Assembly: GCA_021324255.1 (NCBI GenBank)
Contig: JAJPJL010000025.1
Location: 1-61,887, forward strand
Length of the DNA stretch: 61,887 nucleotides
Source of the DNA: Bacillota bacterium
Lineage (GTDB): Bacteria > Sysuimicrobiota > Sysuimicrobiia > Sysuimicrobiales > Segetimicrobiaceae
Direction: 5' to 3'
Both the position numbers and the translations under genes were made by a program. The notes beneath the pieces are model-generated. The model ran no database searches. It was not told the origin of the DNA and saw nothing but the letters and a program-made list of their open reading frames with translations. Shown in pieces: positions 40,625 to 49,370 of this stretch; within the stretch, counting starts at the first letter, position 1; every line of letters begins with the position of its first letter.

Positions 40625-41605
40625 GTGTCCAAACCGCGCGTCCGTGTGATTACGACCGGCGGCACGATCGCCGGCCGGCGGCAGCCGTCCGGCGCGGTGG
40701 CCCCCGCCCTTGGACCCCGCGAACTGCTCGACCGCATTCCCGCGGTCCGCCACTACGCGGAGTGCATGCTGGACGGCTGGCTCGAGCTGCCGAGCACCGC
40801 CATCGGCTTCCGCCACATGCTGAACCTGGCGCACCGTGTCACCGACGCCTTCGCCGATCCCGAGCTCGCCGGCGTCGTGATTACCCACGGGACCGCGACG
40901 CTGGAGCAGACCGCATATTTTCTCGACGTGACGCTCGGGCAGGAGCGCCCGGTCGTCGTGACCGGCGCACTGCGGGACCCCACGCTTCCAAGCGACGACG
41001 GCCCGGCCAATCTGTTGCATGCCATTCAAGTCGCCGCCTGCGATCGTTCGCGCGGGCTCGGGGTGCTGGTCGTGATGAACGGCACGATCCACTGCGCCAG
41101 AGACGTCACCAAGACGAGCCCGGCGAATCCCGCGGCCTTTCAGTCGCCCGAGTTCGGGCCGCTCGGAGCGGTGGACGAGGACTACGTGTTTTTCGCGCGG
41201 CGTCCGTTCCGGCGCCTGCCGGCGGTCATGCCGGCGGTGATCCGAGCCAGGGTCGAGCGCATTCCGTTTGCCGCCGACCCCAGCGACACGCTGCTCCGCG
41301 CCGCGATCGAGGGCGGTGCGGACGGCCTCGTGCTCGAGTCGGGACGGATGAGCCCGCGGTACGTCGAGCTATTGACGGACGCGATGGCGCGGGGGATCAC
41401 CGTCGTCATCGCCAACCCGTACCCGACCGGACGCCTGCAGCGCAATACATACCGGCATGAGGGCGGCGAGTCGCACCTCCTGTCGCTCGGCATGATCTTC
41501 GCCGGCACGTCGGGCCTCAAAGCGCGCGTCAAGCTCGTCGCGCTCTTGAGCGCCGGCCTCAGCCGCGAGGAGATCAGGAAGCAGTTTCACGCGGAGTGGC
41601 AGTAG
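40625..41605 (+). CDS. Asparaginase/glutaminase-fold amidohydrolase with an altered active site
   Basis: 326 residues from the GTG at 40625. The first catalytic motif is intact (VITTGGTIAGRR, T14), as is the Lys motif (ARDVTKTSPANPAAF, K163). The second motif, normally HGTDTxEET, reads THGTATLEQTAYFLD, so the substrate-binding/catalytic Asp is Ala (A91) while the Thr is kept. The fold and length match type I/II L-asparaginases. Loss of this Asp should weaken binding of the alpha-amino group of Asn, so a different amide substrate, or low activity, is likely (inference). The gene is coupled to the IclR regulator. Confidence 0.85.
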   Translation: MSKPRVRVITTGGTIAGRRQPSGAVAPALGPRELLDRIPAVRHYAECMLDGWLELPSTAIGFRHMLNLAHRVTDAFADPELAGVVITHGTATLEQTAYFLDVTLGQERPVVVTGALRDPTLPSDDGPANLLHAIQVAACDRSRGLGVLVVMNGTIHCARDVTKTSPANPAAFQSPEFGPLGAVDEDYVFFARRPFRRLPAVMPAVIRARVERIPFAADPSDTLLRAAIEGGADGLVLESGRMSPRYVELLTDAMARGITVVIANPYPTGRLQRNTYRHEGGESHLLSLGMIFAGTSGLKARVKLVALLSAGLSREEIRKQFHAEWQ

Positions 41606-41664
41606 CCGCAGGCCGCGCGGCGTTGAGCGGACCTGCGATTCCGCAACCGGCCCCGGCCGCTGCG

Positions 41665-42849
41665 TCACGCCGTGGTCGTCTTGCGCTGCGCGAAGAACGC
41701 CTGCAGGTGATCAACGACGTAGGCGACATCGTCCGCCGTCATCTGCGGATAGAGCGGCAGCGTCATGATCTCGCGGGCGAGGCGCTCGCTCACCGGCAGG
41801 GCGCCGGGCCGGACGCCGAGTTGGTCGCGGTACGGAACGTCCAGGTGGATCGGGGTCGGATAGTGCACCTGGGTGCGCACACCGTGTTCGGCCAGGTATT
41901 GCCGGAGCGCGCGGCGCTCGCGCACGCAGATCTCGAAGCGCACGTACGAGTGGTACGCATAGGGCCGCTCGCCGGGCAGGTCGATCGGCAGGTGGCACGC
42001 CGCGATGAGCTCGCGGTACAGGCCTGCCCATCGCCGGCGCTGCTCGATCCACGCCGGCAGCCGGCGCAGCTGCACGCGGGCCACGGCCGACAAGATCTCG
42101 GATTGCCGGTAGTTGAAGCCCACCTCGTCGTGGGCGACCGGCATGGAGTCGTCGCCGCGAGCGCGGTGAAATTGCTCGCCGCGCGCGTGGTTCGCGAGGT
42201 TGAACACCCGGCGCACCCGCATCTCGTCGAACGACGCCACCGCACCGCCCTCACCGCCGCACGTCATGGCCTTGTTCTGGACAAAGCTGTAACAGCCCAT
42301 CTGCCCGAGCGTGCCGACGGGGCGGCCATGGTAGCGCGCGCCGATGGCCTGACAGGCGTCCTCGATCACGAGAAGGTTGTGCCGGCGTGCGATATCGAGG
42401 ATCGGGTCGAGATCGGCGGGATGGCCGGCCGTATGGACGGGCATGATGGCCCGCGTCCGAGGCGTGATCGCGGCGGCCGCGGACGCCGGGTCCATGTTGT
42501 ACGTGTCCGCCTCGACATCCACCGGGACCGGCGTGGCGCCAACCAGCGAGAGGCAATGCGCCACGCTGACAAACGTGTTCGCGGGGATGATGACCTCGTC
42601 GCCCCGGCTGACGCCGTACGCCAGCCATGCAAGATGCATCGCCGCGGTACCGTTCGCCAGGTTCGCCACGTATAGGCGCCGCCCGTCCGAGCCCGCCAGG
42701 AACGCGCCGAACTCCTCCTCGAGCGCTTTGCCCTCTGACGATTCGGTGGGCGACGTGCGGATGTAATGCCCAGAATCGAGCACGCGGCACGCAGCGTCCT
42801 TCATTTCCTGATCGACGACCGGGCGAAATGCGACAATGCGGCCGGCCAT
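41665..42849 (-). CDS. DegT/DnrJ/EryC1/StrS family aminotransferase, copy 1
   Basis: 394 residues. Features are LDSGHYIRTSPTESSEGKAL, NLANGTAAMHLAWLAYGV, VIIPANTFVSVAHCL, VIEDACQAIGARYHGRPVG (PLP-pyridine Asp, D164) and the PLP lysine in SFVQNKAMTCGGEGG (K193). C-terminal HSYVRFEICVRERRALRQYL and VHYPTPIHLDVPY are typical. The family makes amino groups on nucleotide sugars or aminocyclitols. It is most like the copy at 48050 (shared EVEADTYNM/EPDTYNM segment). It stands alone on the minus strand between plus-strand genes. Confidence 0.9.
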   Translation of the reverse strand: MAGRIVAFRPVVDQEMKDAACRVLDSGHYIRTSPTESSEGKALEEEFGAFLAGSDGRRLYVANLANGTAAMHLAWLAYGVSRGDEVIIPANTFVSVAHCLSLVGATPVPVDVEADTYNMDPASAAAAITPRTRAIMPVHTAGHPADLDPILDIARRHNLLVIEDACQAIGARYHGRPVGTLGQMGCYSFVQNKAMTCGGEGGAVASFDEMRVRRVFNLANHARGEQFHRARGDDSMPVAHDEVGFNYRQSEILSAVARVQLRRLPAWIEQRRRWAGLYRELIAACHLPIDLPGERPYAYHSYVRFEICVRERRALRQYLAEHGVRTQVHYPTPIHLDVPYRDQLGVRPGALPVSERLAREIMTLPLYPQMTADDVAYVVDHLQAFFAQRKTTTA

Positions 42850-43031
42850 GGGTCCCTCCCCTGCGGTGATGCCGTCGGCAATACCCGTGGTTGTTCAAGG
42901 GGTTCCGGTAACCAGCACCGAAGTCCTGCGTGCTTTGAAACCGTGTTCCGAGTCACGTCGGCTTCCAGCACTGTTTCACATCATTGTTCCATTACGTCGC
43001 ATGCGAACGACCCCTCGAGGAGGCTGAGCAG

Positions 43032-44030
43032 GTGGCCCGACGGTCCTGGTATTGCATTCGCACGGAATCGAAGCGCCAGCCTTCGTACGACATAGCGGTC
43101 GAGCGCAGTATCTTGGAACCCGCCGGTATCCGCGTCGAATCGGTAGACATGGACGACCCGGTAGCCTTCGAGCGGGCCGCCCCGCTCGTCGACGCGGTGC
43201 TGCACTCCCGGGGCATACTCGACGCCGCGAGAATCGACCGGCTGATCAAATGCCGCATCATCGCGCACTACGGGACGGGCGTCGATCGCGTGGACGTGGC
43301 GGCGGCGACGGCGCGGGGCATCTGGGTGACCAATGGGCCGCTCTACGCGGTGGACGAGGTCTCCTCGCACGCGATCGCCCTGCTGCTGGCCGTGACGCGC
43401 AAGATCGTCGCTGCCGACCGGGCGGTGCGGTCCGGCCAGTGGCACATCAAACCGGTCGTCCCGCTGCGGCGAATTGCCGGACGGACGCTCGGCCTGCTCG
43501 GGTTCGGCAATATCGCGCGGGCCACCGGACGCAAAGGCCGCGCCCTCGGCCTCGATGTCATGGCGCACGATCCCTACCTCGACGAGGCCGTGTTCCGCTC
43601 CGAACACGCCCGCTCGGTGGACTTCAAGACGTGTGTGTCCGAGTCGGACATCCTGTCCATCCACCTGCCGCTCACGCCCGCGACGCGCGGGATCGTCTCG
43701 CGCGAGGCGATCGCGATGATGAAGCCCGATGCGGTGCTCGTTAACACCTCGCGCGGCCCGGTGGTGGACGAGCCGGCCCTCGTGGACGCCCTGCGCGAGG
43801 GCCGGCTCGCCGGCGCGGGCCTGGACGTCTTCGCCGAGGAACCGTTGCGTGCCGACCATCCGCTCCTCTCGCTTCCCAACGTGACGGTGTCCGGGCACAT
43901 CGGCTTCTACTCGGAGGAGTCGATCAAGCAGGGCCAGCGCGACGCGGCCCAGCAAGTGGTCGAAGCCCTGCAAGGCCGACCGCCCGCGTTTCTCGTCAAC
44001 CGGCAGGTGCTCGAGCGGCCGTCCCGCTGA
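43032..44030 (+). CDS. D-isomer-specific 2-hydroxyacid dehydrogenase (C-terminal-binding-protein-like)
   Basis: The GTG at 43032 with GAGGAGG upstream gives 332 residues; the longer TTG start at 42984 adds a segment with no family match. Landmarks are YGTGVDRVDVAAATARGIWV, the NAD motif LGLLGFGNIARATGRKGRAL, LVNTSRGPVVDEPALVDAL and the catalytic His near LPNVTVSGHIGFYSEES. The family reduces 2-oxoacids to D-2-hydroxyacids. It is followed 30 bases later by the PIG-L gene, suggesting a two-gene unit. Confidence 0.88.
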   Translation: MARRSWYCIRTESKRQPSYDIAVERSILEPAGIRVESVDMDDPVAFERAAPLVDAVLHSRGILDAARIDRLIKCRIIAHYGTGVDRVDVAAATARGIWVTNGPLYAVDEVSSHAIALLLAVTRKIVAADRAVRSGQWHIKPVVPLRRIAGRTLGLLGFGNIARATGRKGRALGLDVMAHDPYLDEAVFRSEHARSVDFKTCVSESDILSIHLPLTPATRGIVSREAIAMMKPDAVLVNTSRGPVVDEPALVDALREGRLAGAGLDVFAEEPLRADHPLLSLPNVTVSGHIGFYSEESIKQGQRDAAQQVVEALQGRPPAFLVNRQVLERPSR

Positions 44031-44060
44031 GCGCCTCCGAACTCCGAGGAGGGATACGAC

Positions 44061-44792
44061 ACGGCGAACGATCGTGTGTTGTGCGTCAGCGCGCATGCCG
44101 CCGACTTCTGCGTCAGGGCGGGCGGCACGCTCGCCCGCTACGCCGCGGCCGGATCCCACGTGCGCGTTGTCGTCCTCAGTCCGGGCGCGCGCGGGGAATC
44201 GAACGAATTCTGGAAGGCCCGGGGCGGCAAGACGACCGAGGAAGAGGTGGCCGAGGTCCGGCGCGCCGAGGCCCGGGCTGCGGCGGAGATCCTCGGCGTG
44301 GAACTCGCCTGCTACGACTACCGGGATCAACCGTTGACCGTCGACTATGAGCGGCTGATGCGCCTCGTGCGCGAGATTCGCACGTTCCGCCCGCGCGTCA
44401 TCATCACGCATCCGGCGAAGGAGCCGTACAATCCGGACCACACCACGGCCTACCAGGCCACCATGGAGGCCGCCTACTACACGGGGTTGGCCGGCGTCGA
44501 GCCGGACCTACCGGTGATGACGCCGACACAGATCTTCGCCTGCGAGCCGACGCAGCCGCTGACCGAGATGACGGGGTTCGTCCCGGACTACTTCATCGAC
44601 ATCACGGATACCATGGACGCCAAGATGCGCGCAACCGCGGAATTTCGCGCGCAGCCGTACCACGTCGAGCGATACCGCACGCGCTCGCAGCAGCGCGGCA
44701 CCCAGGCTGCGTACGTCGCCGGCAATCCGGCGATCAAGTTTGCCGAAGCGTTCCAGCGGCTCACGCCCTGGTGCGGCCGGCTCTTTCCATAG
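44061..44792 (+). CDS. PIG-L family deacetylase, apparently using an ACG start codon
   Basis: About 243 residues. The zinc-site text is CVSAHAADFCVRAGG (the His and Asp of the HPDD-type motif kept as HxxD) and ITHPAKEPYNPDHTTAYQA. Members remove N-acetyl groups from sugars or related amides. No ATG/GTG/TTG sits at the expected place: a strong site GAGGAGGG (44046-44053) is followed eight bases later by ACG (44061), which begins the family-typical T/M-A-N-D-R-V-L-C-V-S. The first canonical start (GTG 44076) is too far from the site. Either an ACG start or a point mutation/base error is implied. Confidence 0.82.
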   Translation, partial: TANDRVLCVSAHAADFCVRAGGTLARYAAAGSHVRVVVLSPGARGESNEFWKARGGKTTEEEVAEVRRAEARAAAEILGVELACYDYRDQPLTVDYERLMRLVREIRTFRPRVIITHPAKEPYNPDHTTAYQATMEAAYYTGLAGVEPDLPVMTPTQIFACEPTQPLTEMTGFVPDYFIDITDTMDAKMRATAEFRAQPYHVERYRTRSQQRGTQAAYVAGNPAIKFAEAFQRLTPWCGRLFP

Positions 44793-44883
44793 GGGGACAG
44801 CATACTCGACTGCCCGCCCGCACGGACCCGCGCCGAACAACGCGCAAGAGGCGCGGCGGCCTCTCGGGCAGCGCGACGCGCCG

Positions 44884-46032
44884 CTACGCGACGGCGCGGC
44901 CCTCCTGAAAGAACGCGATGACTGAATCGGCGACGCGCGCGAGCATCTCGTCGGTCATGTGCGGGCCGACAGGCAGCGACACGGTCTCGCCACACAACCG
45001 CTCCGCGATGGGGAACTGCCCGTCGCGGGTGCCGTACCGGGCCTTGACCGGCTCCAGCAGGTGCAGCGGCCTCGGATAGTGGATCCCCACCCCGATCGCG
45101 CGCCGGCGGAGGAACTCCACCAGCGCGTCGCGGCGCGGGGTGCACACCGAGTAGTGCAGGTAGCAGGGGTTCGCCCACGGGCGCTCGGGCGGCGTGCGGA
45201 ACGGCAACCCCGCATCACGGAAGCGCGCGGTGTAATACGCGGCGCCCTTCCGCCGTTTTGCCGTGAACTCATCGAGCAGCCGAAGCTGCAGGCGGCCGAG
45301 CGCGCACGCCATCTCGGACAGGTGCATGTTGTAGCCGATCCACCGCTGATCGTACCAGGAGGCGTCGGTCCGGCGGATGAAACTGATCTTCTCGTCCCGC
45401 AGCCGGCCCTGGTCGCGCAGGCTCGACATGCTCTCCGCCAGCGCGCGGTCGTTCGTGACAACCGCGCCGCCGGTGCTGAACACGGTGATCATCTTCCCGG
45501 AAAAGCTAAAGAATCCCGCGTCGCCGAGACCGCCGGCCGGCCGTCCCTTGTACTCCGCGCCGAGCGCGTGGGCCGCGTCCTCCAGCACGAAGGCGTCATG
45601 CGCTCGCGCCGCCTCCACGATCGGATCCATATCGCACGGGAATCCGTACATGTGGATCGGCACGATCGCGCGCGTCTTAGGAGTCATCGCCGCGGCGGCC
45701 GCCCCGGGCGCGATGTTGCCGGTCTCGGGATCGGCTTCGACGAACACCGGGGTGGCACCGAGCTTCACGACGGCCGCCAGCACGCCGATGTACGCGTTCG
45801 CGGCCATGATCACCTCGTCGCCCCGTCCGACGCCGCGTGCGTCGAGGGCGAGCATCGTCGCGGATGTGCCGGAGTTCGCGCTGACACCGTAGCGGCAGCC
45901 GCAGCGTTGCGCTAACTCGACCTCGAAGCGCTCGGTCTCCTGACCGCCAAATGTTGTGCCGCTCTCCAGTACCTCGAGGGCCTTGCGGCGCATGTCATCG
46001 GTCACAATCGGCGCGCGGTACGGAATCTCCAT
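44884..46032 (-). CDS. DegT/DnrJ/EryC1/StrS family aminotransferase, copy 2
   Basis: 382 residues. Features are MEIPYRAPIVTDDMRRKALE, SANSGTSATMLALDARGVG, VIMAANAYIGVLAAV, VLEDAAHALGAEYKGRPAG (PLP Asp, D152) and the PLP lysine in SFSGKMITVFSTGG (K180). The start of the damaged copy upstream (46348) encodes nearly the same N-terminus, MEIPYRYPV, so the two are probably tandem paralogues. It is the distal gene of the minus-strand unit that includes the amidase. Confidence 0.9.
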   Translation of the reverse strand: MEIPYRAPIVTDDMRRKALEVLESGTTFGGQETERFEVELAQRCGCRYGVSANSGTSATMLALDARGVGRGDEVIMAANAYIGVLAAVVKLGATPVFVEADPETGNIAPGAAAAAMTPKTRAIVPIHMYGFPCDMDPIVEAARAHDAFVLEDAAHALGAEYKGRPAGGLGDAGFFSFSGKMITVFSTGGAVVTNDRALAESMSSLRDQGRLRDEKISFIRRTDASWYDQRWIGYNMHLSEMACALGRLQLRLLDEFTAKRRKGAAYYTARFRDAGLPFRTPPERPWANPCYLHYSVCTPRRDALVEFLRRRAIGVGIHYPRPLHLLEPVKARYGTRDGQFPIAERLCGETVSLPVGPHMTDEMLARVADSVIAFFQEGRAVA

Positions 46033-46047
46033 GGGGCTCCTCCCGAT

Positions 46048-46348
46048 TCAGCGGCCGCCGGCGAAGAACTCGGCGACGGCGGCTGTGACATATTCGACTT
46101 CGGCTTCCGCGACCGCGGGGTGACACGGGAGGGACAGGATCTCCCGGCACGCCGCCTCGCTTCGGGGAACCTGTCCTTCTCGGTAGGGCAGGCGCCCGGC
46201 GTGGCGGTGCACCGGCACCGGATAATGCACCGACGCCGTGATGCCGCGCCGCGCCGAGGACGCCCTCAAGGCGTCGCGCTCCTTGAGCTGGACGACGTAG
46301 TGCAGCCACGTATGTGAAGCGTACCGGATACCTGTAAGGGATCTCCAT
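46048..46348 (-). pseudogene. Internally deleted DegT family aminotransferase, copy 3
   Basis: The first codons (ATG 46348: M-E-I-P-Y-R-Y-P-V) match the N-terminus of copy 2. After about nine codons (46322-46327) the sequence jumps, in another frame, to the last quarter of a DegT protein: RYASHTWLHYVVQLKERDAL, RGITASVHYPVPVHRHAGRL and ACREILSLPCHPAVAEAEVE, with the stop at 46048. Compared with copy 2 roughly 280 codons, including the PLP lysine, are absent. It is non-functional as read. The deletion could be biological or a collapse between paralogues during assembly. Confidence 0.75.
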
Positions 46349-46385
46349 CCTCGAGCGCGATCCGGCCGACATCATCGCCACCCGC

Positions 46386-46613
46386 TCAACATCCGCCGCT
46401 CGGCGCCGGCTCACCCGCCGGGGGCGCCGGCGGTACGAAGCCGTGTGGAACCGGAGGACCGCCGGCCACGCACGCCCGGGCGCGATCGAGGCCGGCCCGG
46501 CCGGCCTCGACGATCTCGACAATGACGGCGAGGTCATCGTCGCCAACGGCGATGCCTTGGCGCGCCAACTCGCCGCGGACCTGCTCCAGGCGTCCCGGCT
46601 CGACGGAGCTCAT
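46386..46613 (-). CDS. Small AtzG/GatC-like protein paired with the amidase
   Basis: 75 residues, starting at an ATG that overlaps the amidase stop (ATGA). The first 50 residues are predicted helical (LEQVRGELARQGIAVGDDDL, AVIVEIVEAGRAGLDRARA), followed by a Pro-rich tail (FVPPAPPAGEPAPSGG). Small helical proteins translationally coupled to amidase-signature enzymes include GatC (with GatA) and AtzG (with AtzE), where they stabilise the amidase. The assignment rests on size, helical pattern and coupling; sequence identity to AtzG is not obvious by eye. Confidence 0.55.
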   Translation of the reverse strand: MSSVEPGRLEQVRGELARQGIAVGDDDLAVIVEIVEAGRAGLDRARACVAGGPPVPHGFVPPAPPAGEPAPSGGC

Positions 46614-48004
46614 GCCGCGGCCTCCTCCAGCGCCGGACGGCGCGTGTGCCAGGGTGTCGCCCGTTCGTATGCGTGCCCGATGCGAAACAGCGACGCCTCA
46701 TCGAAGTACCGGCCGGCCAGCTGCATGCCGACGGGCAGCCCGGCCGCGGTGAAGCCGCACGGCACGGTCAGCGCCGGGTGGCCCGACATGTTGAAGTGAC
46801 GCGTCCCCCAGCTGGTGTCCGGCGGATCGGCGAGCTGCGTCTCGACCGGGAACGCCGGATGCGGCAGGGTCGGCGTTACGACGGCGTCGACCCCTTCGAG
46901 CGCGGCGACGATCTGGCGCATCCATGCCACGCGAACCCGCACCGCCTCCTCGTACTCCCCGCTGGTGTAGCAGGCGCCGGACAAGATGCGCCGGCGCGTG
47001 CGCGCGCCGTAGTCGGCCGCCCGCTTCCGCATGTCCGCCGCGTGCAGACCGTAGGCCTCCGCCATGATGAGGATCCCCGCCGGCGCGGAGACGTGCGGAG
47101 CGAGCGGTAGATCGACGGGCTCAAGACGCGCGCCCAGCGCCTCGAGCTGGCGGAGCGCGCCGCGCAGCGCCGCGTCGACGTCGGGATCCAGCCCCTCGTA
47201 GAAATGCTGTCGCGGCACGCCGAGGACAATCCCCCGGATCCCGGCCTCCAGCCCGTCGGTAAAGTCGGGAACCGCCGACCGAACGCTCGTCGGATCGTCG
47301 GGATCGTGGCCCGCCATCGTGTTGAGCAGCAGCGCGCAGTCCGCCACGGTGCGGGCCATGGGCCCGACGTGGTCCATGCTCCAGCTGAGCGGTACGAGGC
47401 CGCTGCGGCTCACGCGCCCGTACGTCGGCTTGAGCCCGACGATCCCGCAAAAGCTCGATGGCACGCGGATGGAACCGCCGGTGTCCGAGCCGGTTGCGGC
47501 GACCGCGAGCCCGGCCGCAAGCGCGTTCGCCGAGCCGCCGCTCGACCCGCCGGCGTAACGGCCGAGATCCCACGGGTTGCGGTGAACGCCGAATAGATCC
47601 ATCGTCCCGCATGCGAACTCGGTGGTGTTCGTCTTGCCGAGCAAGATCATGCCGGCCTCGCGGAGCCGCCGCACGTGGGTGGCGTCGCGGTCCGGAACAT
47701 ACTCCACCATGCAGCGCGAATGCGCGGTGGTCCGTACGCCGCGCGTGAGGCTCACGTCCTTGTGGGCGATCGGGAGGCCATGCAGGCGACCGCGGCGGCG
47801 CCGGTCGCGGACGATCTCCCGCTCTGCCACCCGCGCCTCCGCGAGCGCCGCGTCGCCGCAGACGGTGATGTAGCTCGCCAGCCGCCCATTGTACCGGTCG
47901 ACGCGGTCAAGGATCGCCCGGACGATCTCCACGGGCGACACCTGCCGCTCATCCAGCAGGCGCCCGAGCTCTGTGAGCGAACGGTACGCGAGATCGTGGT
48001 CCAT
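46610..48004 (-). CDS. Amidase-signature family hydrolase (GatA/AtzE-like)
   Basis: 464 residues from ATG 48004 with GGGGAG upstream. The Ser-cisSer-Lys triad is complete: Lys in GLPIAHKDVSLTRG (K82), cis-Ser in YAGGSSGGSANA (S158) and nucleophile Ser in GSDTGGSIRVPSS (S178). GLKPTYGRVSRSGLVPLSWS is diagnostic. It hydrolyses an amide to acid plus ammonia or amine; there is no GatB nearby, so a tRNA-Gln role is unlikely. It is embedded between DegT aminotransferases and coupled to a small AtzG/GatC-like gene. Confidence 0.9.
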   Translation of the reverse strand: MDHDLAYRSLTELGRLLDERQVSPVEIVRAILDRVDRYNGRLASYITVCGDAALAEARVAEREIVRDRRRRGRLHGLPIAHKDVSLTRGVRTTAHSRCMVEYVPDRDATHVRRLREAGMILLGKTNTTEFACGTMDLFGVHRNPWDLGRYAGGSSGGSANALAAGLAVAATGSDTGGSIRVPSSFCGIVGLKPTYGRVSRSGLVPLSWSMDHVGPMARTVADCALLLNTMAGHDPDDPTSVRSAVPDFTDGLEAGIRGIVLGVPRQHFYEGLDPDVDAALRGALRQLEALGARLEPVDLPLAPHVSAPAGILIMAEAYGLHAADMRKRAADYGARTRRRILSGACYTSGEYEEAVRVRVAWMRQIVAALEGVDAVVTPTLPHPAFPVETQLADPPDTSWGTRHFNMSGHPALTVPCGFTAAGLPVGMQLAGRYFDEASLFRIGHAYERATPWHTRRPALEEAAA

Positions 48005-48049
48005 GGTCACTCCCCGGCTTGCCCGAGGGCGCCGGCGATGCGGACTGCC

Positions 48050-49216
48050 CTACGCATCGTAGAACTGCCGGATCACCTCAGAGACGTAGCCGATGTCGTC
48101 GGCGTCGAGGGTCTGGTAGCACGGCAGCGTGAGGATGGTCTGCGCCAGCCGCTCGGTCACGGGAAACGTGCCCTCGGGGGCGCCGCAATACGGCTGGTAG
48201 GCGTGGTCCAGATGGATGGGCGTGCCGTACTCGACCATGACGTGGACGCCCCTGTTCTCGAGGTAGGCACGCAGCTCGTCACGGCGCGGTGTCTGCACGA
48301 CGAAGCGGAGCATCGAGTGCTCCGCGTACGGCCGGGTCGCCGGCAGCGTGAGGTCGTGCTTGAACCGGCCCAGCAACCGGGCATAGAGCGCCGCGTTTTC
48401 CCGCCGGCGCACGTTCCACTCGTCCAGGTACCGCAACTGAATCCGTCCGATCGCGGAGAGCAACTCGTTCTGACGGTAGTTGAACCCGACCGTTTCGATC
48501 TGCTGCGCACGGTACATATGGTAGGCCTTGTGGCCCTCGAACCACCGGCGGCCACGGCCGTGGTTGCAGAGCATCATGCTCGACTCCCAGATCCGGGGAT
48601 CCGGCGTGACGAGCATCCCGCCCTCCCCGCCGACCGAGATGCACTTGTTCTGGACGAACGAGAACGCGCCGGCATCCCCGAACGTCCCGAGGAACCTGCC
48701 CTTGTACTTCGCGCCCGCCGCGTGGCAGACGTCCTCGACGACCTTGAGCCCATGGCGCCGAGCGATCGCCATGAGCGGGTCCATGTCGACCGCCTGTCCG
48801 TTCATGTGCACCGGGAGGATCGCCTTGGTCCGCGGGGTGATGGCACGCTCCACGAGTCCGACGTTCATGTTGTAGGTATCGGGCTCCACGTCAACGAGCA
48901 CCGGCTTGGCCCCGCACAGGATGATGACATCGGCGACGGAAGAGAACGTGTTAGGCACCGTGATGACCTCGTCACCCGGCCCAACGCCCGCGGCGAGCAG
49001 GCCGGTATGCAGGGCGGCGGTGCCGCTCGACACGTTTACCGCGTGGGGCGCGCCGATGTAGGCGCAAAACTCCTCCTCGAAGCGCTTCCCCTCGGAGTCC
49101 TCGAGTGGAAAACTTCGGATGTACTTGCCGCTGCGCAGCACGCGCGTCGCGGCCTCGATCATCTCGTCGGTCATCACGGGCTTGTAGCGGACGTCGCGCG
49201 CCGGCGCCTGTGCCAT
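48050..49216 (-). CDS. DegT/DnrJ/EryC1/StrS family aminotransferase, copy 4
   Basis: The ATG at 49216 (behind GGGGAGGG) gives 388 residues. Features are LRSGKYIRSFPLEDSEGKRF, NVSSGTAALHTGLLAAGVGP, VITVPNTFSSVADVI, VVEDVCHAAGAKYKGRFLG (PLP Asp, D162) and the PLP lysine in SFVQNKCISVGGEGG (K191). TVGFNYRQNELLSAIGRIQL is typical. It heads the unit DegT, amidase, AtzG-like, deleted DegT, DegT. It is divergent from HyuA across a 154-base AT-rich region. Confidence 0.9.
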   Translation of the reverse strand: MAQAPARDVRYKPVMTDEMIEAATRVLRSGKYIRSFPLEDSEGKRFEEEFCAYIGAPHAVNVSSGTAALHTGLLAAGVGPGDEVITVPNTFSSVADVIILCGAKPVLVDVEPDTYNMNVGLVERAITPRTKAILPVHMNGQAVDMDPLMAIARRHGLKVVEDVCHAAGAKYKGRFLGTFGDAGAFSFVQNKCISVGGEGGMLVTPDPRIWESSMMLCNHGRGRRWFEGHKAYHMYRAQQIETVGFNYRQNELLSAIGRIQLRYLDEWNVRRRENAALYARLLGRFKHDLTLPATRPYAEHSMLRFVVQTPRRDELRAYLENRGVHVMVEYGTPIHLDHAYQPYCGAPEGTFPVTERLAQTILTLPCYQTLDADDIGYVSEVIRQFYDA

Positions 49217-49370
49217 GATCATCCCTCCCCGCGTTCTCGCGCGAGGATATTGTTCGTCTGAAGAGAACCAACCCCTCTGCACTCGCATAGACGTTTCAAA
49301 AAGTAAAACAACATTCTGATTTATTGAAGACTGGAGGATCTATTAGGCACTACGGCCAATGGGAGGCTGA

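Noticed and set aside
44848-44863. GAGGC-GCGGCG-GCCTC hairpin between convergent genes as a terminator
   Set aside because: The stem is only five base pairs and no T-tract follows on either strand.
47675-49261. 528-codon plus-strand open frame
   Set aside because: It is antisense to the amidase and DegT copy 4, both of which have complete active-site motifs.
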